Source: Mesorhizobium sp. (GTDB taxonomy: Bacteria; Pseudomonadota; Alphaproteobacteria; Rhizobiales; Rhizobiaceae). Taken from it: a stretch of 50,933 nucleotides of DNA. Positions 32,764 to 40,846 of this stretch are shown here, in pieces. The stretch is from assembly GCF_004962245.1 (NCBI RefSeq), contig NZ_SUHQ01000039.1, forward strand, positions 1 through 50,933. Reading direction: 5' to 3'. Made by a program: the position numbers and the translations under genes. The first letter of the stretch is position 1, and each line of letters begins with the position of its first letter. Under the pieces are notes generated by a model, which saw only the letters and a program-made list of their open reading frames with translations, had not been told where the DNA came from and ran no database searches.

Positions 32764-33171
32764 ATGGCCACTGCCAGACTTCTCAGCGATATCGAGGTGG
32801 AAAAGATTCCCGCCGTGAAGGCCGTGTTCGATGATATCCGGGCGACGCGCAAATCCGATTTCGTCAACAATTTCTGGCGCGGGCTGGCCAACGATCCGGT
32901 CTCGTTGAGGCGGGTCTGGGAACAGCTCAAGGCGGTAATGGTCCCCGAGAGCGCCATCGACCCGCTGACCAAGGAGATGATCTACATCGCCGTCTCGACC
33001 GCCAATGGCTGCTCCTATTGCGTCCATTCGCACACGGCTGCGGCGCGGGCCAAGGGCATGACCGACGCGCAGCATGGCGAACTGGTCTCGATCATCGGGC
33101 TGGCCGGGCAGACCAACCATCTGGTGACCGCGATGCAGATCCCGCTCGATCCGCAGTTCGAGGTGACATGA
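32764..33171 (+). CDS. carboxymuconolactone decarboxylase/AhpD-like protein
   Basis: This 135-residue all-helical protein contains the AhpD-type redox motif NGCSYCVHSHTAAARAKGM near residue 81: two cysteines as C-x2-C followed by a histidine three residues later. AhpD-like proteins reduce peroxides or act as peroxidase-linked disulfide reductases in hexameric or trimeric form. AAAGGAGCCCGCC precedes the ATG. It stands alone between the MFS gene and the convergent hipA gene. The role in oxidative stress is inferred from the motif. Confidence 0.8.
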   Translation: MATARLLSDIEVEKIPAVKAVFDDIRATRKSDFVNNFWRGLANDPVSLRRVWEQLKAVMVPESAIDPLTKEMIYIAVSTANGCSYCVHSHTAAARAKGMTDAQHGELVSIIGLAGQTNHLVTAMQIPLDPQFEVT

Positions 33172-33203
33172 GGTAGTCTGCGATTTTAGATCGCTGTTCG
33201 TAT

Positions 33204-34487
33204 TCACCCTCTCGTCTCCTGCACCACGGCAAGTGTGTCTAAGCGCTTCAAGAGCAGCGTGGCCCGCGCTTCATCCAGAAGGTCGAAAGATGCTCTTGGC
33301 CATTGGTCGAGCGCTGTTTCGACAACTGCCTTCATTTCCCGTTCGATCCAGTCTGGGTCGAGCTTGAGGAAATCAGCGACACGACGGAATCGTTTGAAGG
33401 TGACGTTTGCGAAGGTGTGCGTGCCGGCAAATCTCAGGGCCAGATTGTCATTCGGAGCAAAAAAGATGGTTGGAACAATGTCGTAAGCTGGCGAAAGCCG
33501 AATTTCGCGATTGTGGGGAAACCAGAATGACCAGTTCTTCAGGTGATTGTCTCCATTTCCGATCAGGATGTCGGCGACGATCCGGCGCAGGCCTTCAAAA
33601 ACGTCAGCGCGCCAGTCCGTACTGAAACGACGGATCATGTTGAGAACGGTCTCGTATGTGGCCATCGTATATTTGCGTTCACCGGTGGCTCCGACGATCT
33701 GGGCGGCATCTTCCATATGTATCCGTTTGTTGCCACCCGGACGATCGAAGCGGTCGGCGACAAACGCCTGCTTTCCCTCCTTGAGAAACGCTTTGGGGAT
33801 TGCTTCGACCGCATCGGTCGAGATCAGCCGGCAATCCGCCGTATTGACACCGATCATTCGGCACAGGGTCATGGCCGCAAATTCCGCCTCAGGCAAACCG
33901 GGATATCGGGCGGTCGGTACCTTCAGGATGCAGCGACTTTCGCCGGCCCTCGCCGGCACGGTGAGCCGGTTGCCTATGGCGACGGCAGCGAATTTGAGCT
34001 GCACGCCTGCGAGCGAAAATTTTACCATGCCCTCTGGTCGTACAAGGTCGAGGCCTTGAACGCTTTCGAGACGGAGCGGTCCGGCTGAAGCTGGTGTGTC
34101 TGTTTCCGGCGCGATCAGAATAGCGCCAGGCAAATCCGCGCCCAGTCTTGTCAGCAGGTCGAATTGGTCGTGATTGCCCGGCCCCATCTCTGTTATGACA
34201 AGGTCGCGCAACGCGCCTTCGGGAAGCAGTCCTGAGAACCATGGGGGCAGATGCCCGTGAAGGCCAATCTTGTCTCCGCGCGCCGCAAGTCGTGCGCGTG
34301 TCGTGGCTTCGTCGCCCGGCACCAGCCAGCTTAGGCTAAGGGTAGGTCGCTCCGGATTTCGCAAATAGACTTCGTCCACCACAAAGGCAGTTGCTCGGTC
34401 GCGGTCCCGCGTCAGGACACCAACACGGTTTCTGTTGCCTTCCGGATCGAAAAGATACACGCCTAGAACTGCTGCCACGCCTGTCAT
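33204..34487 (-). CDS. hipA: HipA-family toxin, serine/threonine kinase
   Basis: This 427-residue protein has the HipA layout: an N-terminal domain (couple_hipA-like), the ATP-binding loop region FSLAGVQLKFA near residue 157, the catalytic stretch NGDNHLKNWSF near 300, and the metal-binding YDIVPT near 320. HipA kinases phosphorylate glutamyl-tRNA synthetase or similar targets and slow growth. It is downstream of hipB, with the ATG overlapping the hipB stop by three bases within ATGA; a GTG one codon earlier is possible. All visible catalytic residues are present, so it is probably functional. It is convergent with the AhpD-like gene. Confidence 0.88.
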   Translation of the reverse strand: MTGVAAVLGVYLFDPEGNRNRVGVLTRDRDRATAFVVDEVYLRNPERPTLSLSWLVPGDEATTRARLAARGDKIGLHGHLPPWFSGLLPEGALRDLVITEMGPGNHDQFDLLTRLGADLPGAILIAPETDTPASAGPLRLESVQGLDLVRPEGMVKFSLAGVQLKFAAVAIGNRLTVPARAGESRCILKVPTARYPGLPEAEFAAMTLCRMIGVNTADCRLISTDAVEAIPKAFLKEGKQAFVADRFDRPGGNKRIHMEDAAQIVGATGERKYTMATYETVLNMIRRFSTDWRADVFEGLRRIVADILIGNGDNHLKNWSFWFPHNREIRLSPAYDIVPTIFFAPNDNLALRFAGTHTFANVTFKRFRRVADFLKLDPDWIEREMKAVVETALDQWPRASFDLLDEARATLLLKRLDTLAVVQETRG

Positions 34488-34831
34488 CACTTGTCCTCGT
34501 CATCGGACAGATCGACGAAGAGATCGTCAAAGGCGGTGGATTGTGCGGGTGTCGCTTCACGCGGGGCTTTTTCCGGCGAAATCAATTCGCGGACGGCAGA
34601 GAGTCTGGAGTTCGGCACAAGCAACGGCGTCAGATCAAGCGCATCGCAAATCTCGACCAAAAGGGAAAGCCTGTCGCGTCCGATGCGCTCGTTAGCAAGA
34701 TCGCGTTCCAGTTCGGAAATGCGCGCGCGATCCCTGCCCAGTCGCTGGGCAAGCGCGGGTTGCGTCAATCGGCGGTTCACTCTGGCTTCCCTGATTTGAG
34801 TTCCCAGAGACTGGAAGATAGACGGTTTCAT
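34487..34831 (-). CDS. hipB: HipB-like antitoxin, XRE-family repressor
   Basis: This 114-residue protein has an N-terminal Cro/CI helix-turn-helix (LGTQIREARVNRRLTQPALAQRLGRDRARISELERDL, residues about 8-45) and an acidic C-terminal tail ending DLFVDLSDDEDK, which probably binds the toxin. The start at 34831 is chosen because the operator array begins immediately upstream; longer in-frame starts would place operators inside the gene. It overlaps hipA, as usual for this module. It should repress its own operon through the four palindromes at 34832-34941. Confidence 0.85.
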   Translation of the reverse strand: MKPSIFQSLGTQIREARVNRRLTQPALAQRLGRDRARISELERDLANERIGRDRLSLLVEICDALDLTPLLVPNSRLSAVRELISPEKAPREATPAQSTAFDDLFVDLSDDEDK

Positions 34832-34941
34832 GCGTTTTTCCGCATTTTTAGATGAATAAAAGCGGAATTCCGCATACATTGATTGGCGGGCAAAGTCAAG
34901 CGGAATTCCGCTCAATCATGCCATGACAAGCGCTATTCCGC
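34832..34941. promoter_or_regulatory. four hipBA operator-like palindromes
   Basis: GCGGAATTCCGC occurs perfectly at 34862-34873 and 34900-34911 (the latter extended to 14 bases). Related copies are GCGTTTTTCCGC at 34832-34843 and GCGCTATTCCGC at 34930-34941. Centres are 30, 38 and 30 bases apart, a symmetric array. The first copy abuts the hipB start codon and would cover its ribosome site. The arrangement parallels the four HipB operators of Escherichia coli, with a different sequence. Confidence 0.7.
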
Positions 34942-35008
34942 ACTTAAATGTACTGCAAGATCGCTAGCGAGAGGATCGAAAGCGCGCTCTGGCCCTTAGC
35001 GCCGCGCC

Positions 35009-35899
35009 TCACACCGGCCGGTAAACTCGCTCGGCGGTATTCCAGAAAACAGCCGCCTCGGCCGCCGCTCCGTGCTTAGCCACCGCCTGGCGGTGCGCCT
35101 TGATCAGCTCGGCATGGCTGGTCCACAGTTTCTCGATCGGGAAGTTCGAGCCGAACATCAGGTGGTCGCTGCCGAGGACGTCGATCGCATTGTCGACGAT
35201 ATAGGCGATCAGCGCAGGGTCGTTGCGGTGGACGAAGGTGCCGAGGCCGGAGAGCTTGGCATAGAGGTTGGGCGCCGCCGAAAGCGTGTGCAGACCGGCC
35301 TTCCAGGCTTCCGTGGTTTCCTCCGACATGTCGGTGAGCATGCCGGCATGGGTGAGGATGAAATTGGTCTCAGAATTCTCGCCGACAAGCGTCAGCCCGT
35401 CCTTCATCTGGGCCGGGAAAAGCTGCAGGTCGAAGGACAGGCCATAGTCCTTCAGCCGCGCCACATTGGCTCGCACCTTTGGATCGATGACCTGGTCTGC
35501 CGAAGCGGCGAAGCGGAAGGCCGGCGTCTCGTGCCAGTGCAGCTGCATGCGCACGCCGCGCAGCAGGGGGTATTTGATCAACCTGTCGATCTGGGGCCGG
35601 ACATCATCGACCGTCATGTCGGCATAGCCGACGATGGCATGCGGCCAGCCGGTCCCGTCGGCCGTCTTCTGCAGAAAGGCGACCTCGGTCTCGAAATCCT
35701 CTTTCGCCCAGTTGGTCTGGACATAGACCGCTTTCTCGACGCCGGAGCCTTTCTGGTCGGCGAGAAATTCCTCGATCGGATAGTCGCGGCGGATCGGCTC
35801 GTAGGGCCCGAAGATGCGCGGCACCATCGGCCCGCGCAGCCATGGCTGGTCCTTTTGGCGCCAGATGTGGAAATGCGCGTCGATCGCCTTTTGCATCAT
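35009..35899 (-). CDS. amidohydrolase-2 family metal-dependent hydrolase
   Basis: This 296-residue TIM-barrel protein starts with the metal motif IDAHFHIW (residues 6-13) and continues with GVRMQLHWHE near 115, FILTHAGML near 180 and the C-terminal FGSNFPIEKLW near 250, where the aspartate common in relatives is Asn. The family (COG3618) includes sugar lactonases and dicarboxylate-ring hydrolases. It is the last gene of the molybdenum hydroxylase operon and overlaps the CoxE-like gene by four bases. It may open a ring or lactone after the hydroxylation step. The substrate is unknown. Confidence 0.8.
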   Translation of the reverse strand: MMQKAIDAHFHIWRQKDQPWLRGPMVPRIFGPYEPIRRDYPIEEFLADQKGSGVEKAVYVQTNWAKEDFETEVAFLQKTADGTGWPHAIVGYADMTVDDVRPQIDRLIKYPLLRGVRMQLHWHETPAFRFAASADQVIDPKVRANVARLKDYGLSFDLQLFPAQMKDGLTLVGENSETNFILTHAGMLTDMSEETTEAWKAGLHTLSAAPNLYAKLSGLGTFVHRNDPALIAYIVDNAIDVLGSDHLMFGSNFPIEKLWTSHAELIKAHRQAVAKHGAAAEAAVFWNTAERVYRPV

Positions 35900-37029
35900 G
35901 AGACCCTTTTCCAGATTGCCGCGGCCGCCGGAGCAGGGCGGGCGAGCGACAGGATGAAATCGGTGAGGCCCGAGATCGACGAGCCATCGACCAGATCGTC
36001 GAGCACCGGCAGGATGGCGCGAAGCGCTGCCGTCGCCGGCTGGAAGCGCGGATCGCCGGCCAGCGGCGTCGCCAGCGAAAGCCGGAAGGCGCGTGCGCTC
36101 AGCCGGCGCATCGCCATTTCCAGCTCGGCATGATCGCCGCGCTCCAGAGCGTCCGACAGGATGACGACCGCCGCTCCACGCGCAAGTGAGGAAAAGCGCG
36201 GCACCGACAGGAAGGCGAGCAGCGTCGGCCCCATGCGGGTGCCGCCATCCCAGTCGTCGACCAGTGTGGCCACGCGGGCCAGCGCCTGGTCGCGGTCGCG
36301 AATGCGCAGCGCCGAAGTGATGCGGGTCAGCCTTGTGCCGAAGGTGAAGATCTCGGCCCGGTCTGCGCCTTGCACCGCCGCATGTGCCAGTTTGAGGTAG
36401 TCGGCGGTATGCAGCCTCATCGAGCCGGAGACGTCGATCAGGATCAGCAGCTTGCGCGGCACGGTCTGCCTGCGGCGCAGCAGCGGCGACGGGACATCGC
36501 CATCGGCGCTGACGATTTCGCGGAGCGAACGGCGCAGATCGAGCTTGCCGCGCGCGTGCGTGCGCACGGTGCGGAACGAGCGGCGGGCGGGCAGGGCAGA
36601 CGCCAGCCTGCGGCGGAAGGCGGTCAACCCGTCGCCGTCGCGCTGGAAGTCGCGGGTGCTCAACTGTTCGGCGCCGGACGCCTGCTCGCCGCCTTCCTCT
36701 TGGCGCGCCACCTGGATTTCTTCTTCGCTCGCGCCGCCGTCGTCCTTGATGCGGGTTTCCTCGTCGGCTTCGCCTTCGATCACGGCCGTGGTGTTGCCGT
36801 AGAAATGGCTCTGGAAATGCGCCTCGAATTCGTCGCGGCGGTCGGGCGGCGGCGCCAGCGTGGCGAGGGCAGCCTCGTGGATGTCATTCATCGAGCGGGG
36901 GCCAAGCAGCGTCACCGCTTGCATGAAGCCCGACACCTGTTCGGATGCCACCGGAAAGCCGTAACGGCGCAGCAGCCGGCCGAAGCCGAGCAAGGGCGCC
37001 GCTGCCCGGGGCAAGGCTGCGGCGCTCAC
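35896..37029 (-). CDS. CoxE-type von Willebrand factor A protein
   Basis: This 377-residue protein has a long charged middle region and a C-terminal VWA domain with the MIDAS motif LIDVSGSM near residue 198, a threonine in GGTRMGP near 268 and an aspartate in ILSDALERGD near 293. CoxE proteins work with the CoxD AAA ATPase in maturation of the molybdenum centre of CO dehydrogenase and related hydroxylases. The start codon is GTG, overlapping the stop of the AAA ATPase gene (GTGA). Its place behind a MoxR-type ATPase and Mo-hydroxylase genes supports this role, rather than a structural one. Confidence 0.85.
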   Translation of the reverse strand: MSAAALPRAAAPLLGFGRLLRRYGFPVASEQVSGFMQAVTLLGPRSMNDIHEAALATLAPPPDRRDEFEAHFQSHFYGNTTAVIEGEADEETRIKDDGGASEEEIQVARQEEGGEQASGAEQLSTRDFQRDGDGLTAFRRRLASALPARRSFRTVRTHARGKLDLRRSLREIVSADGDVPSPLLRRRQTVPRKLLILIDVSGSMRLHTADYLKLAHAAVQGADRAEIFTFGTRLTRITSALRIRDRDQALARVATLVDDWDGGTRMGPTLLAFLSVPRFSSLARGAAVVILSDALERGDHAELEMAMRRLSARAFRLSLATPLAGDPRFQPATAALRAILPVLDDLVDGSSISGLTDFILSLARPAPAAAAIWKRVS

Positions 37030-37916
37030 GCCAGTGCCTCCTCAACGATCCGGCCAAGCTCGGGCGCGATATAGGACAGGTCCTCCTCGTCCTTGATCAG
37101 CACGCCGATGGCGCGGCGAAAGGCTTCCGGCCACGGGCTGCCGCCTTTTTCGAGGATCGTCGCGGCATTCGCCCATTCGACCGCCTCGGCGATGCCCGGC
37201 GGCTTGGCCAGTGGGCGGGCGCGGATGTCGCGCACGGCAGAAGCCACGGCGCGCGCAGTGGCTTGCGCCACGTCGCCGGCGCGCAGCATGATGATGGCGG
37301 CCTCGCGCTCGGCGTCGGGGTAGGTGATCCAGTGGTAGACGCAGCGACGCCGCAGCGCTTCCGCCAGTTCGCGGGTGCGGTTCGAGGTCAGGATGACGAT
37401 CGGCTGCGCCGTCGCGCGAATGGTGCCTCGCTCGGGAATGCTGATCTGGAAATCGGAAAGGAATTCCAGGAGCAGCGCTTCGAACTCATGATCCGAACGG
37501 TCGATCTCGTCGACCAGCAGCACGCGTTTTTCCGGCGCCTTCAGCACCTGCAGCAGCGGCCGCGCGATCAGAAAACGGTCGTCATAGATGTCGATCTCGT
37601 GCTCCCCGGCATGGCGGATGGCAAGCAACTGGCGCTGGTAGTTCCATTCGTAGAGCGCATGCGCGGCGTCGATGCCTTCGTAGCATTGCAGCCGCACGAG
37701 GTCGCGCCCGAGCACTTCGGCGATCGCTTTTGCGGCCTCCGTCTTGCCGACGCCCGGCGCGCCTTCGAGCAGCAGCGGCTTGCCCAGCCTTATCGCCAGG
37801 AAGATGGCGGTCGCCAAGCTTTCATCGGCTAGATAGCTTGAGGCGGCGAGGCGGGTCGCCACCGCCTCCGGCGAGATCGCGACAGTCTCGGCGCTTGCCT
37901 TTGGCATTTCCAGCAC
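37026..37916 (-). CDS. CoxD/MoxR-type AAA+ ATPase
   Basis: This 296-residue ATPase has Walker A LEGAPGVGKTEAAKAIA near residue 51, Walker B VLLVDEIDRSDHEFEALLLEFL near 135, sensor 1 ILTSNRTRELAEALRRRC near 175 and the C-terminal lid domain. CoxD of CO dehydrogenase clusters is a MoxR-group ATPase that remodels the apoenzyme so that sulfur (and copper in CoxL) can be inserted. The frame opens at a GTG directly after the stop of the upstream molybdenum subunit gene; an in-frame ATG lies three codons later. It is coupled to the CoxE-like gene. Confidence 0.88.
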   Translation of the reverse strand: MLEMPKASAETVAISPEAVATRLAASSYLADESLATAIFLAIRLGKPLLLEGAPGVGKTEAAKAIAEVLGRDLVRLQCYEGIDAAHALYEWNYQRQLLAIRHAGEHEIDIYDDRFLIARPLLQVLKAPEKRVLLVDEIDRSDHEFEALLLEFLSDFQISIPERGTIRATAQPIVILTSNRTRELAEALRRRCVYHWITYPDAEREAAIIMLRAGDVAQATARAVASAVRDIRARPLAKPPGIAEAVEWANAATILEKGGSPWPEAFRRAIGVLIKDEEDLSYIAPELGRIVEEALA

Positions 37917-38927
37917 TCAGTTCGGCGCGCCGGCTTGCGCCTTCAGCGCGCGCAGGATGCGCTCCGGCGTGATCGGCAGCGTGTCTATGCGCACGCCGAC
38001 TGCGTCGAAGACGGCGTTGGCGACCGCGGGAATCTGCGGGTTGGCGCACATTTCGCCCGGCCCCTTGGCGCCATAGGGTCCGTCGGCCGAAGGCCGTTCC
38101 AGCACGATGATCTCGGTTTGCGCAAGATCGCCCGGCCCCGGCATCAGATATTGGTTGAAGTCGGTGCCGCCATGGTCGCGGTTGGGGTAATAGGGTTCTG
38201 TCGTCTCGTAGAGCGCATGGCTGATGCCCATCCACGAACCGCCAACGAGCTGCTGCTCGACCATTTTCGGGTTCAGCGCCCGGCCGATCTCGAAGACGTT
38301 CTTCATCGTCAGCACGGTGACTTCGCCGGTCTCGTCGTCGACCTCGACCTCGGCCACCGTGCAGGCATGGGCATAGCAGGTCGACGGCTTCATCGCGCCG
38401 GTCTCTTTCTCGGGATAAGAGCGCGGGATCAAAAACATGCCGCGGCCGGAAATCGAGCGGCCGCGCTTGAAATGCGCCGACAGCGCGACGTCGAAGATCG
38501 AGATCGACTTCTGCGGCGCGCCCTTGACCAGGATGTTGCCCTGGCCGTCGGTCTCGAGGTCCGAGGCGTTCACCTCCAGCTCCTCGGCCGCCACTTCCAG
38601 CATCACCTGGCGGGCTTCCCTGGCCGCCTGGATGACAGCGTTGCCGGCGCGGTGCGTGCCGCGCGAGGCGAAGGTGCCCATGCAGTGCGGGCCGGTGTCG
38701 GTGTCGGCGGTGTCGACGACGACGCGGTCGGTCGGCACGCCGATCGTCTCGGCGCAGATCTGCGCCATGATCTGCTTCATGCCCTGGCCGAGATCGACTG
38801 ACGACAGCGTCACCATGAAATTGCCGGTCGGCGTCGAATGCACCAGCGCCTGGGTCGGGTCGCCGCCGAGGTTCATGCCGGTCGGATAGTTGATGGCGGC
38901 CACGCCGCGTCCGCGCCTGATCGCCAT
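37917..38927 (-). CDS. molybdenum hydroxylase large subunit, C-terminal part (split gene)
   Basis: This 336-residue protein corresponds to the second molybdopterin-binding half of a xanthine-dehydrogenase/CoxL-type large subunit. It has SSVDLGQGMKQIMAQICAE near residue 42, with the Q-loop that contacts the cofactor, and GPYGAKGPGEMCANP with Glu292, the equivalent of the catalytic glutamate. A single base separates its ATG from the stop of the preceding half, and AAGGGAG lies nine bases before the ATG. Together with the N-terminal protein it makes about 790 residues, the normal size of the undivided subunit. Nicotinate dehydrogenase of Eubacterium is a known case of a divided large subunit. 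Confidence 0.85.
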   Translation of the reverse strand: MAIRRGRGVAAINYPTGMNLGGDPTQALVHSTPTGNFMVTLSSVDLGQGMKQIMAQICAETIGVPTDRVVVDTADTDTGPHCMGTFASRGTHRAGNAVIQAAREARQVMLEVAAEELEVNASDLETDGQGNILVKGAPQKSISIFDVALSAHFKRGRSISGRGMFLIPRSYPEKETGAMKPSTCYAHACTVAEVEVDDETGEVTVLTMKNVFEIGRALNPKMVEQQLVGGSWMGISHALYETTEPYYPNRDHGGTDFNQYLMPGPGDLAQTEIIVLERPSADGPYGAKGPGEMCANPQIPAVANAVFDAVGVRIDTLPITPERILRALKAQAGAPN

Positions 38928-38928
38928 C

Positions 38929-40296
38929 TCAAGCTCCCTTCGTGTAGGACGACATGGAGAGGTACTTCTCCGCCACCGGCCAGTTGGCGGCGCGCGATGC
39001 TTCCTGCATGCATTCGATCAGCGCCGCGCCCTCGGTCGGCTGGCGATGCGCCTTCATGTCACCGTCGCGATAAGCGTTGATGAAGCGGAATTCGAGCGGA
39101 TCCATGCCGATCAGCCGGGCAAGCTTGTCCATCTGCACCTCCAGCGCGAAGTCGCCGATGGTGACGCCAAAGCCGCGCATGGCGGAGGAGGGGGTGCGGT
39201 TGGTGTAGACGCAATAGGTGTCGATCCAGACATTCGGGATCGTGTAGGGGCCGGGATAGTGGCCCGCGCCCTTCTGCGCGCCATAGGGTGAATGGCGCGA
39301 ATAGGCGCCGGCATCGGTGTAGCCGGTGACCTTGCGGGCGACGATGCGGCCATCCTTCATGAAGCCGTCCTTGATGACGACCTTTTCGGCCGCGCGGGGT
39401 GACGAAATCTGCATCTCCTCCTCGCGGCTGTAGATGAAGGAGACCGGCCGGCCGGTCAGCTTGGCGCCGAGGATGGCGATCGGCTCGACGATGACGTCGA
39501 CCTTGCCACCGAAGCCGCCGCCGACGGTGCCGCCGACGAAATGCAGCTTGCTGCCGGGCATCTGCAGGATGATCGAGGCATTGTCGAGGGTGAAGAACAT
39601 CGCCTGCGTGTTGGTGTAGCAGGTGAAGCGGTCATTGCCCTCGGGCGCGACGACGCAGCCGGTCGTCTCGGCCGGCGCGTGCTCGATCGGCGAAGACTGG
39701 TAGGTCTGTTCCAGGATGTGATCGGCGCCGGCGAAGCCCGCCTCGACATCGCCGAAGCGCACCTTGCGGCATTCACCGCTGTCATAGAGATAGTAGTTCT
39801 GGCCGTGATATTCGTTGACCAGAGGTGCGCCGGGCTTCAGCGCTTCCTCCATGTCGAAGACGGCCGGCAGCACTTCGTAGTCGACCTTGACCTTGGCTGC
39901 TGCTTCCTGCGCGGCACGCTCGGTCTCGGCCAGCACCGCCACCACGGCCTCGCCCTTCCAGCGCACCTTGCCGTCGGCCAGCACCGTCTCGTCCTCCGGC
40001 CCGATCTGGATCAGGATCAGGATGGTGTAGACATTGTGCGGCACGTCCTTGGCTGTCAGCACCTTGACGACGCCCGGGTGCTTTTCCGCCTCGGAAGTGT
40101 CGATGCTGCGAATGCGCGCGTGATGGTGCGGGCTGCGCACCATCTTCAGATGCAGCATGCCGGGAAAATTGCGGTCGGCGAAATAGGCGGTCTTGCCGGT
40201 GACATGGCCGGGCGAATCCGAACGCGGCCGCGGCTGGCCGATCTCGTGCAGATCGTCCTTGCGCTGGTCGGCGAAGTAGTTCTTGCGGAGCTCCAT
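38929..40296 (-). CDS. molybdenum hydroxylase large subunit, N-terminal part (split gene)
   Basis: This 455-residue protein holds the a/b-hammerhead domain (about residues 30-150; GKTAYFADRNFPGMLHLKMV) and the first molybdopterin-binding domain, with the cofactor loop GGTVGGGFGGKVDV (GGGFGGK at 259-265) and SAMRGFGVTIGDFALEVQMD near 365. It stops at SYTKGA just where undivided relatives continue into the second domain. The ATG at 40296 is chosen because GGAGGTCGGGAAA lies directly before it; the ATG at 40320 would overlap the small-subunit gene and lacks such a site. The AMRGFG loop differs from the AYRCSFR loop of CO dehydrogenase, so CO is not the substrate. Confidence 0.85.
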   Translation of the reverse strand: MELRKNYFADQRKDDLHEIGQPRPRSDSPGHVTGKTAYFADRNFPGMLHLKMVRSPHHHARIRSIDTSEAEKHPGVVKVLTAKDVPHNVYTILILIQIGPEDETVLADGKVRWKGEAVVAVLAETERAAQEAAAKVKVDYEVLPAVFDMEEALKPGAPLVNEYHGQNYYLYDSGECRKVRFGDVEAGFAGADHILEQTYQSSPIEHAPAETTGCVVAPEGNDRFTCYTNTQAMFFTLDNASIILQMPGSKLHFVGGTVGGGFGGKVDVIVEPIAILGAKLTGRPVSFIYSREEEMQISSPRAAEKVVIKDGFMKDGRIVARKVTGYTDAGAYSRHSPYGAQKGAGHYPGPYTIPNVWIDTYCVYTNRTPSSAMRGFGVTIGDFALEVQMDKLARLIGMDPLEFRFINAYRDGDMKAHRQPTEGAALIECMQEASRAANWPVAEKYLSMSSYTKGA

Positions 40297-40309
40297 TTTC
40301 CCGACCTCC

Positions 40310-40792
40310 TCAAGCCGCATTCTGCGAATTGGATCGCGCGGCGGTCAGCACCGCCTGGATGATCGGCTCGTAGCCGGTGCAGCGGCAGATATTGCCCGAC
40401 AGCGCCTCGACAACATCCTCGCGGCTGGGGTTCGGCGTCTGGTCGAGCAGCACCTTGGCCGCCATGATCATGCCCGGGGTGCAGAAGCCGCATTGTGTGG
40501 CGAAGGCATCGAGAAAGGCGCGCTGCAGCGGATGCAGCACGCCGCCTTCCGAAAGCCCCGACGTCGTGGTGATGGCAGCGCCGTTGCAGGTCTCGGCCAG
40601 CGTCAGGCAGGAGAGCCGGAGCTCGCCGTTGATGATGACCGAGCAGGCGCCGCATGTGCCCTGATGGCAGCCGCCCTTTGGCGAGGTATCGCCGATCTTG
40701 TCGCGCAGTGTGTTGAGCAGCGTCGTGCCGCTGTCGATGAATTCGGCCTTCTCCGCGCCGTTGAGCGTGAATTGAACCGGGACCTTTGCCAT
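40310..40792 (-). CDS. molybdenum hydroxylase [2Fe-2S] small subunit
   Basis: This 160-residue protein has the plant-type cluster motif GCHQGTCGACSVIINGELRLSC near residue 42 and the helical-domain motif CGFCTPGM near 100 with CRCTGYEPI near 135, giving two [2Fe-2S] clusters. It carries electrons from the molybdenum site to the FAD subunit. CAAGGAGGAAAC precedes the ATG. It is the second structural gene of the operon, with the large-subunit start 13 bases after its stop. Length and motifs are normal for CoxS/XdhC-type subunits. Confidence 0.92.
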   Translation of the reverse strand: MAKVPVQFTLNGAEKAEFIDSGTTLLNTLRDKIGDTSPKGGCHQGTCGACSVIINGELRLSCLTLAETCNGAAITTTSGLSEGGVLHPLQRAFLDAFATQCGFCTPGMIMAAKVLLDQTPNPSREDVVEALSGNICRCTGYEPIIQAVLTAARSNSQNAA

Positions 40793-40807
40793 GTTTCCTC
40801 CTTGCGC

Positions 40808-40825
40808 GCTTGCCGTTGGGCAAGC
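40808..40825 (-). other. intercistronic hairpin between FAD and [2Fe-2S] subunit genes
   Basis: GCTTGCC and GGCAAGC pair over 7 bp around a four-base loop in the 54-base gap between the two genes. No T-run follows. It may tune the ratio of subunits. Confidence 0.35.
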
Positions 40826-40846
40826 ACGCTCCCCCGATTTGTATTT

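Noticed and set aside
37917..40296. Frameshifted large Mo subunit, to be merged as a pseudogene
   Set aside because: The second half has its own well-placed ribosome binding site and ATG one base after the stop, and a natural division at this domain border is known. Comparison with relatives would settle it.
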